Below are positions 1 through 7,475 of a stretch of 64,000 nt of DNA, piece after piece; the stretch's first letter is position 1, and each line of letters begins with the position of its first letter. The position numbers and the translations under genes are program-made. Source of the DNA: Elusimicrobia bacterium GWA2_69_24 (lineage in GTDB: Bacteria > Elusimicrobiota > Elusimicrobia > UBA1565). The notes beneath the pieces were generated by a model. That model saw only the letters and a program-made list of their open reading frames with translations, ran no database searches and was not told the DNA's origin. Location: positions 20,461-84,460 of the forward strand of contig MGTY01000095.1 in assembly GCA_001799695.1 (NCBI GenBank), given 5' to 3'.

Positions 1-32
1 GCCGCGGAGAACTCCACCGGAGGAACATGCCG

Positions 33-1010
33 TTATCCCGCGGCGGGCTGGAGGGAGTCGCAGACTATCCCGCCGGTGGCCACGCGGATGTCGGCCTTCC
101 AGCGGGACCCCGGGGTGAACGGCGTCCACTTGGCGGCTTCTTTGAATTCGCAGCGCAGCGCCTGGTCGGACCCGGTGAAGGCCGCCCCGTAGGCTTCTTC
201 CCGGGAGCCCTCCCGCTCGCAGCCCAGGCAGTCCCCGGTGCGCAGGGAGGGCTCGGGCCAGAACGGCTCCGGACTGCGACCGAGACCCCGGGAAGTCTCC
301 GTACGGGTCTGGACCCAGCCCCTGACCCTGTAGCGGCACCACTGGTCGTAGACCGGTTCTTCCCGGTACTTCGTGGTGCAGACCTCTTCCTCGGAATAGG
401 AGCCGTCCCCCAGGTCCTTCTTGCGGGTGGAGCAGGATTCGCCGTCAGGGACACGGTTGCGGGAACGCTCCTTGCGGCTGCGGGAGACCTCGAAGGCTCC
501 GCCCGGCATCGCGTCGCACCAGGAATCCTTGTCCAGGATGGCCGACTTCTCAACGCGGATCTCGCGCTTCCAATCCTGCCCGCTCACGGTCAGGACGGCG
601 CTCTTGGTCCAGAACGTCGCGACCAGCCCCCCCACCAAGGCGACGGCAGCAACGGCAGCCGCCGCCCACAGCCCGGGATGCCGCTTCCTGCCGACAGACG
701 CCACGGGAGCGGCGGCCGGGGCCGGGACCGCGGAGACGGTCTTCACCGGCGCGGCTCCGTCCAGGGGCGCGCCGCATTGCCCGCAGCATTTAGCCGCCGC
801 GGCGGACGGCGACGCGCAGTGCGGGCACTTCCGGTCCGCCCCGACGAAAGGGTGGTCCTCCACCGCGATCTTCTCGTCCTCGGGCGGAAAGTAGCGCTTC
901 TCCGCGTTCTGCGGGGCGCCGCAGGAGGGGCAGTGCCGGTGCGTGAGTCCGAGGAGTTTCTTCACGCCGCAGTATTCGCAGTCCCAAAGCATCTCGTAGC
1001 GTTTGGCCAT
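33..1010 (-). CDS. Zinc-ribbon, single-TM membrane protein
   Basis: Protein of 325 aa, function not recognised. Two zinc-ribbon-like Cys clusters lie at the N terminus: CEYC (C11, C14) with CPSC (C27, C30), then CPHC with CGQC near residues 60-80. An Ala/Pro linker and one membrane segment (about 110-132) follow, then a 190-residue Cys- and Arg-rich domain presumably outside the cytoplasm. A second ATG lies 9 nt upstream at 1019, but a TAGAAT box 7 nt before the 1010 ATG overlaps it, so a leaderless start at 1010 is preferred. Two other genes here (12720-13379 and 45180-46250) share an N-terminal zinc ribbon. No neighbour on its left is visible. Confidence 0.75.
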   Translation of the reverse strand: MAKRYEMLWDCEYCGVKKLLGLTHRHCPSCGAPQNAEKRYFPPEDEKIAVEDHPFVGADRKCPHCASPSAAAAKCCGQCGAPLDGAAPVKTVSAVPAPAAAPVASVGRKRHPGLWAAAAVAAVALVGGLVATFWTKSAVLTVSGQDWKREIRVEKSAILDKDSWCDAMPGGAFEVSRSRKERSRNRVPDGESCSTRKKDLGDGSYSEEEVCTTKYREEPVYDQWCRYRVRGWVQTRTETSRGLGRSPEPFWPEPSLRTGDCLGCEREGSREEAYGAAFTGSDQALRCEFKEAAKWTPFTPGSRWKADIRVATGGIVCDSLQPAAG

Positions 1011-1017
1011 GGGAGGC

Positions 1018-1023
1018 ATTCTA
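1018..1023 (-). promoter_or_regulatory. -10 box (TAGAAT) of zinc-ribbon gene
   Basis: TAGAAT preceded by TGT (extended -10) ends 7 nt before the ATG at 1010. This would give a leaderless mRNA. No convincing -35 is visible. Confidence 0.5.
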
Positions 1024-1099
1024 ACAACTTAGCGGGGAGCCTTTGGAAACATGAGGTCTTTTCTGCTAAAATCACCTGCCGTCCTCTGGACGGCACCAT

Positions 1100-1171
1100 T
1101 CCGGCGTAGCTCAATGGTGGAGCATCCCGCTGTTAACGGGAGGGTTACTGGTTCGAGTCCAGTCGCCGGAG
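1100..1171 (+). tRNA. tRNA-Asn (GUU)
   Basis: Cloverleaf by eye: acceptor TCCGGCG/CGCCGGA, D stem GCTC/GAGC, anticodon stem TCCCG/CGGGA with loop CTGTTAA (anticodon GTT), T stem ACTGG/CCAGT with TTCGAGT loop, discriminator G. CCA is not encoded. Its 3' end (1157-1174) is repeated at 6356-6373, so it is the probable integration site of the following island. Confidence 0.93.
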
Positions 1172-1174
1172 CTT
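1157..1174 (+). repeat. tRNA 3'-end direct repeat (attL-like)
   Basis: The 18-bp sequence GTCCAGTCGCCGGAGCTT covers the T arm and acceptor end of tRNA-Asn and recurs exactly at 6356-6373. A tRNA end duplicated about 5.2 kb away is the classic footprint of site-specific integration. No integrase is visible between the copies. Confidence 0.65.
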
Positions 1175-1195
1175 ATTAGACGCTCGACGAACCAC

Positions 1196-1236
1196 GCCGC
1201 TGCCCAGGGACAAACGCCCTTGGGCAGCGGCTTTTT
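1196..1236 (+). terminator. Rho-independent terminator after tRNA-Asn
   Basis: GCCGCTGCCCA pairs with TGGGCAGCGGC around a short loop, followed by TTTTT. It should end tRNA-Asn transcription. Confidence 0.9.
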
Positions 1237-1242
1237 GCGGCC

Positions 1243-1271
1243 TTGACATCTCCGAGTTCTCCTGTTAGCCT
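1243..1271 (+). promoter_or_regulatory. Sigma70-type promoter of the transglutaminase operon
   Basis: TTGACA (1243-1248), a 17-bp spacer, then TAGCCT (1266-1271) preceded by TGT (extended -10). The predicted start of transcription is near 1278, just past the ATG at 1275, which argues that translation starts further downstream. Confidence 0.65.
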
Positions 1272-1325
1272 TCAATGAGCATCGGTTTCTGCTCTTGCTG
1301 TTCGTTGAAGTCACACGCCGAGGGG

Positions 1326-2549
1326 GTGAGTTTGAGCACGCAGCCGTTTCGTCCTGCTTTTCTTCCCATCCCTCAGCGTCTGGGTCGACGAATCGCAATC
1401 GTCTTCCTGCCCCTCCTCTCCGCATTTCCTCTCAGCGCGCAGGAATCAACTTCGAAACTTGAGAAGTCGCCAACAGCCGGACTCCTCGCGACGTATCCGA
1501 AGCGTGTTCCGAAGTACATAGGCGACCGCGTCATGACCGTCTTCGAGCACCCCAGGCAAGATGGACCAGTGCACCGAGCGGTCGCCGCTGCCATGCGTCA
1601 CGACGCTCTTGCCTTGGAATTGATGACCACGGATGCGGCGATTCTCCACGGCCCCACATTCAGCGCGGTGCTTCAGAGAAGGGAGAGAATTCTGGCTACG
1701 GTCGACCAGTTGCTCGCCATCCCGGAGAAAGACATCGATATCTGGAGCGTGGCCATGACTCTCGCTCAAGACGCCTACCCCGACTTGGACAAAACCAAGC
1801 TGAACCGCGAATTCGAGAGCTTCGTTTCAAGAGCCGGAGCCTTGGCGAAGGCCCGTGACGATCCCGACTTCCATGTCCGAGCGCTGAACACGTTCATCTA
1901 CAAAAAGTGGGGGATAGCGTACGACACCTCGGACTACATGGGCAGGAAGCTCATCAATCGATATCCGCATGGCGTCCTTACGACAAGGAAGGGCTCGTGC
2001 GCCAACCTCGCGACGTTCTATATCTCCGTCGCCCAGCGCCTCGGTTTCCCGGTCTACGCCGTCGCCGCTCCCCAGCACTATTTCGCGCGCTACGTCGACC
2101 CCCGTCTTTTTTTCCAGAACATAGAGCCTACCGGCCGCGGGGGATACAGCCCCGACGCCCAGTACGTCCGGGACATGGAGATATCGCCCCTGGCGATCGA
2201 GAAGGGAACCTTCTTGCGCACCATGACGCATCAGGAACTGGTCGCCGACATGATCGCCGATCACGCAGGACATTACGCAGTGGAGTTGAAGGACTACCCG
2301 ACCGCCATCGCCATCCTCGACCGGGCCCTCGCACGAGATCCGAGGGCGGCTGATTACTGGTATTTCATGGGCCAGATTTACAAGTTCTGGGGCTTTCAGG
2401 AAGTGATGCGCGAGGTCCGGGAAATCAAGTTCACGCGTGCTTTCGTCTTCATGCAGAAGGCCTTGCGGATGGGCAAGGGCAAGCCGCTGGAAGAGGGCTA
2501 CTGGAAAGAGTTGCAGAAGAAGCCGGCCAAGCGAGGTCCTGGGGTATGA
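1326..2549 (+). CDS. Secreted transglutaminase-like protein with TPR-like tail
   Basis: Protein of 407 aa. A signal peptide precedes LSAQES. The transglutaminase-like core shows the expected order: Cys225 in GSCANLATFY, His251 in QHYFARY and Asp258 in VDP. The C-terminal third (DYPTAIAILDRALARDP) reads like a TPR repeat. This fold does peptide cleavage or crosslinking in many bacteria; the activity here is unknown. An ATG at 1275 keeps the frame open but lies on the predicted transcription start, so GTG 1326 (or TTG 1332) is preferred. Its stop overlaps the ATG of the next gene (ATGA), so the three genes from 1326 to 3444 look like one operon. It lies inside the tRNA-Asn island. Confidence 0.75.
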   Translation: MSLSTQPFRPAFLPIPQRLGRRIAIVFLPLLSAFPLSAQESTSKLEKSPTAGLLATYPKRVPKYIGDRVMTVFEHPRQDGPVHRAVAAAMRHDALALELMTTDAAILHGPTFSAVLQRRERILATVDQLLAIPEKDIDIWSVAMTLAQDAYPDLDKTKLNREFESFVSRAGALAKARDDPDFHVRALNTFIYKKWGIAYDTSDYMGRKLINRYPHGVLTTRKGSCANLATFYISVAQRLGFPVYAVAAPQHYFARYVDPRLFFQNIEPTGRGGYSPDAQYVRDMEISPLAIEKGTFLRTMTHQELVADMIADHAGHYAVELKDYPTAIAILDRALARDPRAADYWYFMGQIYKFWGFQEVMREVREIKFTRAFVFMQKALRMGKGKPLEEGYWKELQKKPAKRGPGV

Positions 2550-3136
2550 AAAGCAAATTCTGCGCCTTGATGATGTTGTCGGTCTTGGTTTCGGCACCCG
2601 CGGCCTTCGCAAGGTACTACGAACCGCAAACTGCACGGTTTTTGCAAGAGGATCCTATTGGTTTCTCTGGTGGAGACACGAATTTGTACGCATATGTGCG
2701 AAATAATCCCATCAATCGAACGGACTCTTTTGGCTTGTTGCCGATGGACTCTCCTGGCTGGGACAGGTATTCCGAGGCAATGCGGCAAGCATACCCCAAC
2801 AGCTGCTTGTCTAGATGCGTCGATGAACACATCCTTGGGATCAGCGTGGCAGGTGCAACGGGGATAGGTGCCATTCCCATCAAGAAACCATTTGCTTGGC
2901 GAGGGGCTCAGGAATCGACCAACCTCATGCGCGTTTTGCTGACTATGCCCGCAGGAGACGTTCCGCTCGGCTGCAAGGTCCCTGTACTGAGATCCAGCTA
3001 TCTGTTTGGTGCCGTCGGGCGGATGAATTCACTTCTTTTCTACGCGAGCACAGGCTACGAAGTGGGCACCGTCGGGATGTGCACTCAAGCGTGTGCGCGC
3101 GGGGACATCCTGTCCCCCTACCATCCCCGACAATGA
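2546..3136 (+). CDS. Secreted mini-RHS protein: RHS core motif plus short C-terminal domain
   Basis: Protein of 196 aa. A signal peptide (MKSKFCALMMLSVL...AFA) runs directly into the RHS-associated core motif: RYYEPQTARFLQEDPIGF, then NLYAYVRNNP and a terminal DSFGL. In normal RHS/YD proteins this motif ends a shell of more than 1000 residues; here the shell is absent. The 145-residue tail has glycine/hydrophobic stretches and six Cys and matches no toxin I know. It overlaps its neighbours on both sides by ATGA. It could be a tip cassette cut from a large RHS gene that captured a signal peptide, or a genuine small secreted toxin with 3133-3444 as partner. Confidence 0.75.
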   Translation: MKSKFCALMMLSVLVSAPAAFARYYEPQTARFLQEDPIGFSGGDTNLYAYVRNNPINRTDSFGLLPMDSPGWDRYSEAMRQAYPNSCLSRCVDEHILGISVAGATGIGAIPIKKPFAWRGAQESTNLMRVLLTMPAGDVPLGCKVPVLRSSYLFGAVGRMNSLLFYASTGYEVGTVGMCTQACARGDILSPYHPRQ

Positions 3137-3444
3137 CAAACGAATTGAGAACCGAGATTGAAAACGCCATCTACGATGGCCTCGCTGAAATCTGGTGTAT
3201 TACTAGAGAACACGCGAGACAGCGATTTTCACTGGATTACCACCCCACACTGGATAAGGATGTGGACCCTGACGACATAGACATGGTCCTCATACCCGAT
3301 TTGCATAAAAAATTCCGCATTGAGATTCCAGCCGTTGAGTGGAGCCGTACGGGGACAATTGGCGAAGCAGTCGAATTGATTGGCCGCTACGTAACGGAGG
3401 CTCAAAATCAAGGGGGAAAGACTCGAAACGAAAAGGAGCCGTAG
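3133..3444 (+). CDS. Acyl-carrier-protein-like small protein
   Basis: Protein of 103 aa. The middle (DVDPDDIDMVLIPDLHKKFRI, then EIPAVEW and TIGEAVELI) follows the helix II-III pattern of acyl carrier proteins and DUF1493-like proteins. The usual phosphopantetheine serine of the DSL motif is not evident (DDIDMV), so it may not carry an acyl group. Start ATG overlaps the stop of the mini-RHS gene (ATGA). By position it could be an immunity or accessory partner of that protein; this is inference only. Confidence 0.65.
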   Translation: MTNELRTEIENAIYDGLAEIWCITREHARQRFSLDYHPTLDKDVDPDDIDMVLIPDLHKKFRIEIPAVEWSRTGTIGEAVELIGRYVTEAQNQGGKTRNEKEP

Positions 3445-3510
3445 CCCTGCCATGCGGATGCTGGTGCATGTTGCCGGGACGTTCGAGCACCTCCCCCAAT
3501 ATCACCGATT

Positions 3511-4076
3511 TCATCCATCCGTCACGGCCAGGATTGCGGGGGCCGATTCGCTGGCCTGGAAGGCCGGAACCTTGGCGTTATAGACCCCGCCGCTACCGGC
3601 CATGGCGACCAGTCGCTCAAACTCCTGGATTTGGGACTCCCAGTCGGGCTTCCCGACCAGACGCCTCAGCCGGTTCTCAGCGATGGGCATGCGGCCCTTG
3701 GTGGGCGGCATGGCCATGATGTACTTCTGGATCTCCGGGGCCAACCGCAGGAGGTTCATGATCTGGGTGACCCGGACCCGGCTCCGGCCGAACTCCCGGG
3801 CCAGGGCCGCCTGGGTGAGTTTTTGGGCTCGGCCTCCAGCCGGGCCTTCCACTTATAGGCCAGCTTCAGGTGGGCCTGGATCAGGGGCGGCTTTGCGCCG
3901 TTGCGCCGCCGGAGCGCTTCGGCCTCGGATGTAAACAGAAGGCGTTTCATGCCTTTTCGGGCCGTGACCACCGTGAATTCGGACTCATCGGTAAGCCACC
4001 AGGGTTCACCCTCCTGGATATCGCCCGGAGAATCCGCCCTTATTTTCTCCGGGCTGGTTTGTAGAGCATCAAGCAA
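3511..4076 (-). pseudogene. ParB/HTH-type protein gene with a one-base frameshift
   Basis: Two reading frames join into one protein. The upstream part (3756-4076) has GMKRLLFTSEAEALRRR and HLKLAYKWKARLEAEPK. The downstream part (from about 3835) has KLTQAALAREFGRSRVRVTQ and IMNLLRLAPEIQKYI, a ParB/KorB-like helix-turn-helix found beside recombinases in mobile DNA. The frames meet at a run of five A on the coding strand (3820-3824); six A would give an uninterrupted EPKKLTQ. So it is a single-base deletion, an assembly error, or less likely programmed slippage. The true start may be the Met of MKRLLF, not 4076. Confidence 0.7.
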
Positions 4077-4123
4077 CCGGAGCTTCTTGACGCAGAAAGC
4101 CCCAGCCTTCGCGCTGGGGCTTT
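4077..4123 (+). repeat. 47-bp direct repeat copy 1 with bidirectional terminator
   Basis: Identical over 47 bp to 6365-6411. It starts with the tRNA-Asn tail (CCGGAGCTT) and ends in the hairpin AGCCCCAGC-cttcgc-GCTGGGGCT flanked by AAA and TTT, so it can terminate transcription in both directions. It probably marks an internal junction of two integration events. Confidence 0.75.
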
Positions 4124-4162
4124 TGCATGACGTGCCCAGAATGGCAAAGTTCCTGGACTCTT

Positions 4163-5365
4163 TTAACGAGATCTCGATTTAGATTTCTTCGCGGGCGTCG
4201 GCGCGGGGAAATTGCGGCGAAGAAAGTCGTCGAACTGGGGCACGGTGAAATCCGTCATGCCGTATGTTGGGCCGAACACCAACCCCTTGTTGATCAGTTG
4301 GCCCCGCAGTGGCGCCACAGTCGTCGACTGCCTCCCGATCCTGGCTGCGATGTCGCCGGTCCGATATGGCCCCCGGCCGAGATGCGCCATCGCGACAACG
4401 TAGTTCCTCTCGGCGGCAGTGGTCCTGTCGATCCGGACCCGAAAGAAGTTCTCATCAAGCTGGGCTATCACCGCGTGGCGGGCCATTTCGATATCCTGCC
4501 TCGAGATAATGGCATCCTTGGCGATGTTCCAAACGTGCTTCCCATACTCCTGGAGAAAGTAAGGGTAGCCTCCCGTGAACTTGAGAATGGCATCGATCGC
4601 CCCGCCCTCAAACGTCACACCCTGTTGGCCCGCAGGCAATTCGAGAGCGCTTTTTGCCGCAGCCTCATCAAGTCTATCGATCTTTGGGAAGTCGAACAGC
4701 CGCTCGGCGTAAGATTTTGCTTCTCCCGCAATACGCGGCAATTGCGGCAATCCCGCACCGACAATCCCAACCGGAAGCGATCGCTGACTCACCTGGTGAG
4801 TCGCAGCTATCAACGCTTCGAGGCCTTCCCTCTTCAAGAACTGGATCTCATCGAAGAAGAATAGTACGCCGGTCTTCTTCTCCTTGGCTGCTTCTCCAAT
4901 CGCCACGAAGAGGTCGCTCAAGTCGTCATGGAACTGGCCGGAATCGCCTTTCCCACGCAGCGCCTCGATGTTGAAACCGATTTCGCCGCCCCCCGGAATC
5001 TTGATCGAAAACGCTTTGAGCACCCCCGCGGCTTTCCAGGCCTTGTCTTTGATGCTTTCGACCGGATTCAGTGCAAGGATGGCTCTTCGAGCCAATCGTG
5101 CCACCGTAGCCTTGAAATCCATCTCATGAGTGATTTCGGTGGAGCCGGTGATAAACCTCTGGTTCTCGGCCGTGTCGCGGAATGCCGTCAATAGCACAGT
5201 CTTACCCACGCCGCGCAAGCCAGTGAGCATCATGCTCTTGGTCGGGCGTCCTATTTTCAACCTGCCCACCATGACGCGGAAAGCCTCGATTTCCCCATCT
5301 CTTCCGGTCAGTGCCGGAGGTGGAGCTCCAGCGCCTGGTGCAAAGGGATTCTTTATCGGATCCAT
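4163..5365 (-). CDS. AAA/STAND-type ATPase of the island
   Basis: Protein of 400 aa. Walker A GLRGVGKT (residues 49-56), Walker B LFFFDEIQ near 172, and a winged-helix-like C-terminal region (GRGPYRTGDIAARIGRQ). The layout resembles the ORC1/Cdc6-like and STAND ATP-binding proteins common on genomic islands and in defence loci. A basic tail (KKSKSRSR) could bind nucleic acid. It stands alone, is transcribed opposite to the mini-RHS trio, and has a tandem GAAGTTATAT repeat just before its ATG. The substrate is unknown. Confidence 0.8.
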   Translation of the reverse strand: MDPIKNPFAPGAGAPPPALTGRDGEIEAFRVMVGRLKIGRPTKSMMLTGLRGVGKTVLLTAFRDTAENQRFITGSTEITHEMDFKATVARLARRAILALNPVESIKDKAWKAAGVLKAFSIKIPGGGEIGFNIEALRGKGDSGQFHDDLSDLFVAIGEAAKEKKTGVLFFFDEIQFLKREGLEALIAATHQVSQRSLPVGIVGAGLPQLPRIAGEAKSYAERLFDFPKIDRLDEAAAKSALELPAGQQGVTFEGGAIDAILKFTGGYPYFLQEYGKHVWNIAKDAIISRQDIEMARHAVIAQLDENFFRVRIDRTTAAERNYVVAMAHLGRGPYRTGDIAARIGRQSTTVAPLRGQLINKGLVFGPTYGMTDFTVPQFDDFLRRNFPAPTPAKKSKSRSR

Positions 5366-5368
5366 GAG

Positions 5369-5388
5369 GAAGTTATATGAAGTTATAT
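5369..5388 (-). promoter_or_regulatory. Tandem 10-bp repeat upstream of the ATPase
   Basis: GAAGTTATAT occurs twice head to tail directly before the ATPase start. On the coding strand the proximal copy contains TATAAC 6 nt before ATG, so the repeat overlaps a possible leaderless promoter and could be an operator. Confidence 0.4.
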
Positions 5389-5503
5389 GCGGTTTATCAA
5401 TATTCGGTATAAGTCAATAAACTTAATACTGGTGTGGTTGCAGTTGGCCACAACGCGTTCCCGTCATGATGACAGACACTCGAGATTCAGCAAATGTCGG
5501 CTT

Positions 5504-6283
5504 TCATCCCTTGCGCGGTTTGTCGAATGTGCAGACCCGCCCGGAATTAGGATCGACGACAAAGATTTTCCCAAGGTCTGGTGGCCCAGAATGATTTTTC
5601 GTGAAGCCGCGACTATCAGGCCTCTCAGATTTGCGCGCGCGGACATGCCAATCCGCTCTGGGGACGCCGAAACATGATTCGCGATAAATTTCGGCTGAAT
5701 TACTATCGCAACGATAGTCCCACCCGATGGCAATTCCTTGCTTCTTAGCGTATTCTTGCGCCGCCCTGATGGCTTGCTCGCAGTTGAGCTTGATTGTCGT
5801 ATCGAATCCCCACGCTGAGGTGTCGACGATGTTAAAACTTAGTCGGACAAACTGGTCTCCCAATATCTGATCATTGGTCCGATCTTGCAGCAAGATTTGA
5901 TCCTCCCAATCAGCGTATGTTCCCGAGATGGGAACGCCCCCAAACAGTTGCTGAAATACCCCTCGCCCGCTAGTGAACTTCAATGGCGGCTTTGGCGGAG
6001 ATGGCAGGAAGAGGTCCCAATAGGTCAACGGTATCGAATCGCGCGTTACACTATAAAGAACGGAGCCTGGGGCTGCATATATCTTCCATAGGAATCCATG
6101 CCGACACGTGAAATGAAAATCTCCATAAATCGTGAGCAGCTCGGCAATTCTCTTTTGAACTGCTGGACGGCAGTCGGACATTATGTCACTAGTCCGATCC
6201 GGCTCGCGATCGGCAAGCGCCCATAGAGGGCTTCCGGTTGCGAGCCAAAACGCCAGTGCGGCAATCATTAGTGATTTGCCCAT
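5504..6283 (-). CDS. Secreted protein of unknown function
   Basis: Protein of 259 aa. A clear signal peptide (MGKSLMIAALAFWLATGSP...ALA) precedes about 235 residues with six Cys (for example in DCRPAVQ, FTCRHGF, NCEQA, YRCDSN, ESCFG and VCTFD) that could form disulfides. No family recognised. The ATG at 6283 is preferred over an upstream TTG at 6298 because the signal peptide begins there. It lies at the right end of the tRNA-Asn island, just inside the attR-like repeat. Its composition is less GC-rich than the chromosomal neighbours, which fits acquired DNA. Confidence 0.7.
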   Translation of the reverse strand: MGKSLMIAALAFWLATGSPLWALADREPDRTSDIMSDCRPAVQKRIAELLTIYGDFHFTCRHGFLWKIYAAPGSVLYSVTRDSIPLTYWDLFLPSPPKPPLKFTSGRGVFQQLFGGVPISGTYADWEDQILLQDRTNDQILGDQFVRLSFNIVDTSAWGFDTTIKLNCEQAIRAAQEYAKKQGIAIGWDYRCDSNSAEIYRESCFGVPRADWHVRARKSERPDSRGFTKNHSGPPDLGKIFVVDPNSGRVCTFDKPRKG

Positions 6284-6355
6284 TGTAAATCTAACCAATA
6301 ATCCTGCTGTTCAGCCTAGATAATGACTTGCAACCCCCATATACGTTCGAAACTC

Positions 6356-6373
6356 GTCCAGTCGCCGGAGCTT
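6356..6373 (+). repeat. tRNA 3'-end direct repeat (attR-like)
   Basis: Exact 18-bp copy of 1157-1174. GTTCGA sits 11 bp upstream, as in the T loop, but the rest of the tRNA is absent. It marks the right edge of the island. Confidence 0.65.
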
Positions 6374-6411
6374 CTTGACGCAGAAAGCCCCAGCCTTCGC
6401 GCTGGGGCTTT
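6365..6411 (+). repeat. 47-bp direct repeat copy 2 with bidirectional terminator
   Basis: Identical to 4077-4123, including the hairpin AGCCCCAGC/GCTGGGGCT with flanking A and T runs. It overlaps the attR-like repeat. Confidence 0.75.
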
Positions 6412-6454
6412 CTGTTGTCTGGAGTCACGCCCTCCCGGATCGGGAGACCGCGCG

Positions 6455-6733
6455 TCAGGCGCCGCGAAGGCGGGTCAGCACGCGGGTCACTTTCAGGAGC
6501 GCGCAGGAACCGCCCAATATCGCCTCATCCAGCCGACCCTTGTGGATATCCAAGAGCATCTTCGCATCCTGGAGGTCCCTGCCGATATCCGCAAGCAGGT
6601 CGACGTCCCGTGTGGCGCGGACCACTCCCCATGCGACAGCGGCCCATCCTCCGATGAGGGCATGCGGTACCGAGTGAGCCTTGAATATCGCGTGAAGACG
6701 TCGGAACGACTGGATCGGGGTCTCAGCGCCCAT
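6455..6733 (-). CDS. Nucleotidyltransferase-fold protein (MNT-like, short)
   Basis: Protein of 92 aa. The motif HALIGGWAAVAWGVVRATRD followed by VDLLADI matches the start of the nucleotidyltransferase fold (GG...R.T.D.D), as in MNT antitoxins and AbiEii-like proteins. Only the N-terminal half of a full AbiEii-type enzyme is present, so it is a minimal MNT or a truncation. The start ATG overlaps the upstream gene's stop by 11 nt, indicating translational coupling. Together the pair looks like a toxin-antitoxin or defence remnant next to the island. Confidence 0.65.
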   Translation of the reverse strand: MGAETPIQSFRRLHAIFKAHSVPHALIGGWAAVAWGVVRATRDVDLLADIGRDLQDAKMLLDIHKGRLDEAILGGSCALLKVTRVLTRLRGA

Positions 6734-6929
6734 GCGCCGAGTTCCCCGCGCGCCACAACGCCGAGATCTCCGAGCGGGAAAAACCACGCGAGCGCAGTCC
6801 GGATGTGAAAAGCTTCCTTGCTGCGGAAAGGATGGCCAAGCCTTCTTTCAAGCGGATGGATGGGGTGCGCATTCGCTCGGATCGGGCGAGAGAATCCTTG
6901 CGATATCTCCGAAGCTCTGAATGCGCCAC
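6723..6929 (-). CDS. Small basic protein coupled to the MNT-like gene
   Basis: Protein of 68 aa, rich in Arg/Lys/Ser, ending FSRSEISALWRAGNSAHGR. It is not recognised, but its size and position before the MNT gene suit a toxin-antitoxin partner. TATAGT lies 6 nt before GTG 6929 and abuts an ATG at 6935. By the leaderless pattern seen elsewhere in this window the GTG is the likelier start; the ATG would add two residues. Confidence 0.5.
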   Translation of the reverse strand: MAHSELRRYRKDSLARSERMRTPSIRLKEGLAILSAARKLFTSGLRSRGFSRSEISALWRAGNSAHGR

Positions 6930-6935
6930 GCCCAT

Positions 6936-6941
6936 ACTATA
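6936..6941 (-). promoter_or_regulatory. -10 box (TATAGT) of the small basic/MNT pair
   Basis: TATAGT preceded by TGT (extended -10), ending 6 nt before the GTG at 6929. Confidence 0.45.
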
Positions 6942-7475
6942 ACAGGTGCCCGGAATCGATTCAAGGCTCTCTCGACGACCTTAAATGAGTTCGGAGCATT
7001 CCCAACATCAGCATGCACATCAGGAACCTTTTTCGAGAACAGGAGCTTGCCTCCGGTTCAGTTGTTAAGAATTGCTTAACAACTGCCGCTGATGTCAAGA
7101 ACTACAGCTCCAGCTTCTACAATTGGCGCTTCCGGATTCTCCGAGGGTAACGGCGGAAGTAGACAGCCACAGGGTCCACAAAGATTTAAAAGTGTTCCAG
7201 AGCGGGACATATGGCGACCCCCGATACGAGAAAGTACGATATTTCCAGCACAATTCATGCGGCCGCCTCCAACGCTGGAGGATTTTCAAAAAAAGCACTT
7301 CTAATCTCGATATTTATTGCAAGAAGGGTCGCTGCGGGTCGGCTGGAATACGACTCAACGATCCACGACAACCCCGGAAGCGTCAAGTTGTTTAAGTTAT
7401 GCCATTTCCCCGCGCCGAAGCAGAGTCAAACAACTTAAAAACTTAATCCCCGGGACGGGAGCGGGGCGCGCGGTG
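6942..7475. other. Gene-poor, AT-richer gap
   Basis: About 530 bp with no open frame I can support; the short frames lack recognisable motifs or start signals. It contains a perfect hairpin (next entry) and an inverted AAGTTGTTTAAG/TTAAGTTGTTTG pair near 7387-7440. It may be decayed mobile DNA. Confidence 0.5.
7059..7085. repeat. Perfect 11-bp hairpin
   Basis: CAGTTGTTAAG - aattg - CTTAACAACTG. There is no T-run, so it is not a standard terminator; it could be a protein-binding dyad. Role unknown. Confidence 0.5.

Noticed and set aside
3820..3824. Programmed -1 ribosomal frameshift in the HTH gene
   Set aside because: The site CCC-AAA-AAC is not a proper X-XXY-YYZ heptamer; a one-base deletion in a homopolymer is simpler.
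7092..7438. Several 60-90-codon frames in the gap before the Feo operon
   Set aside because: Overlapping each other on both strands, without ribosome-binding sites, motifs or good codon bias.
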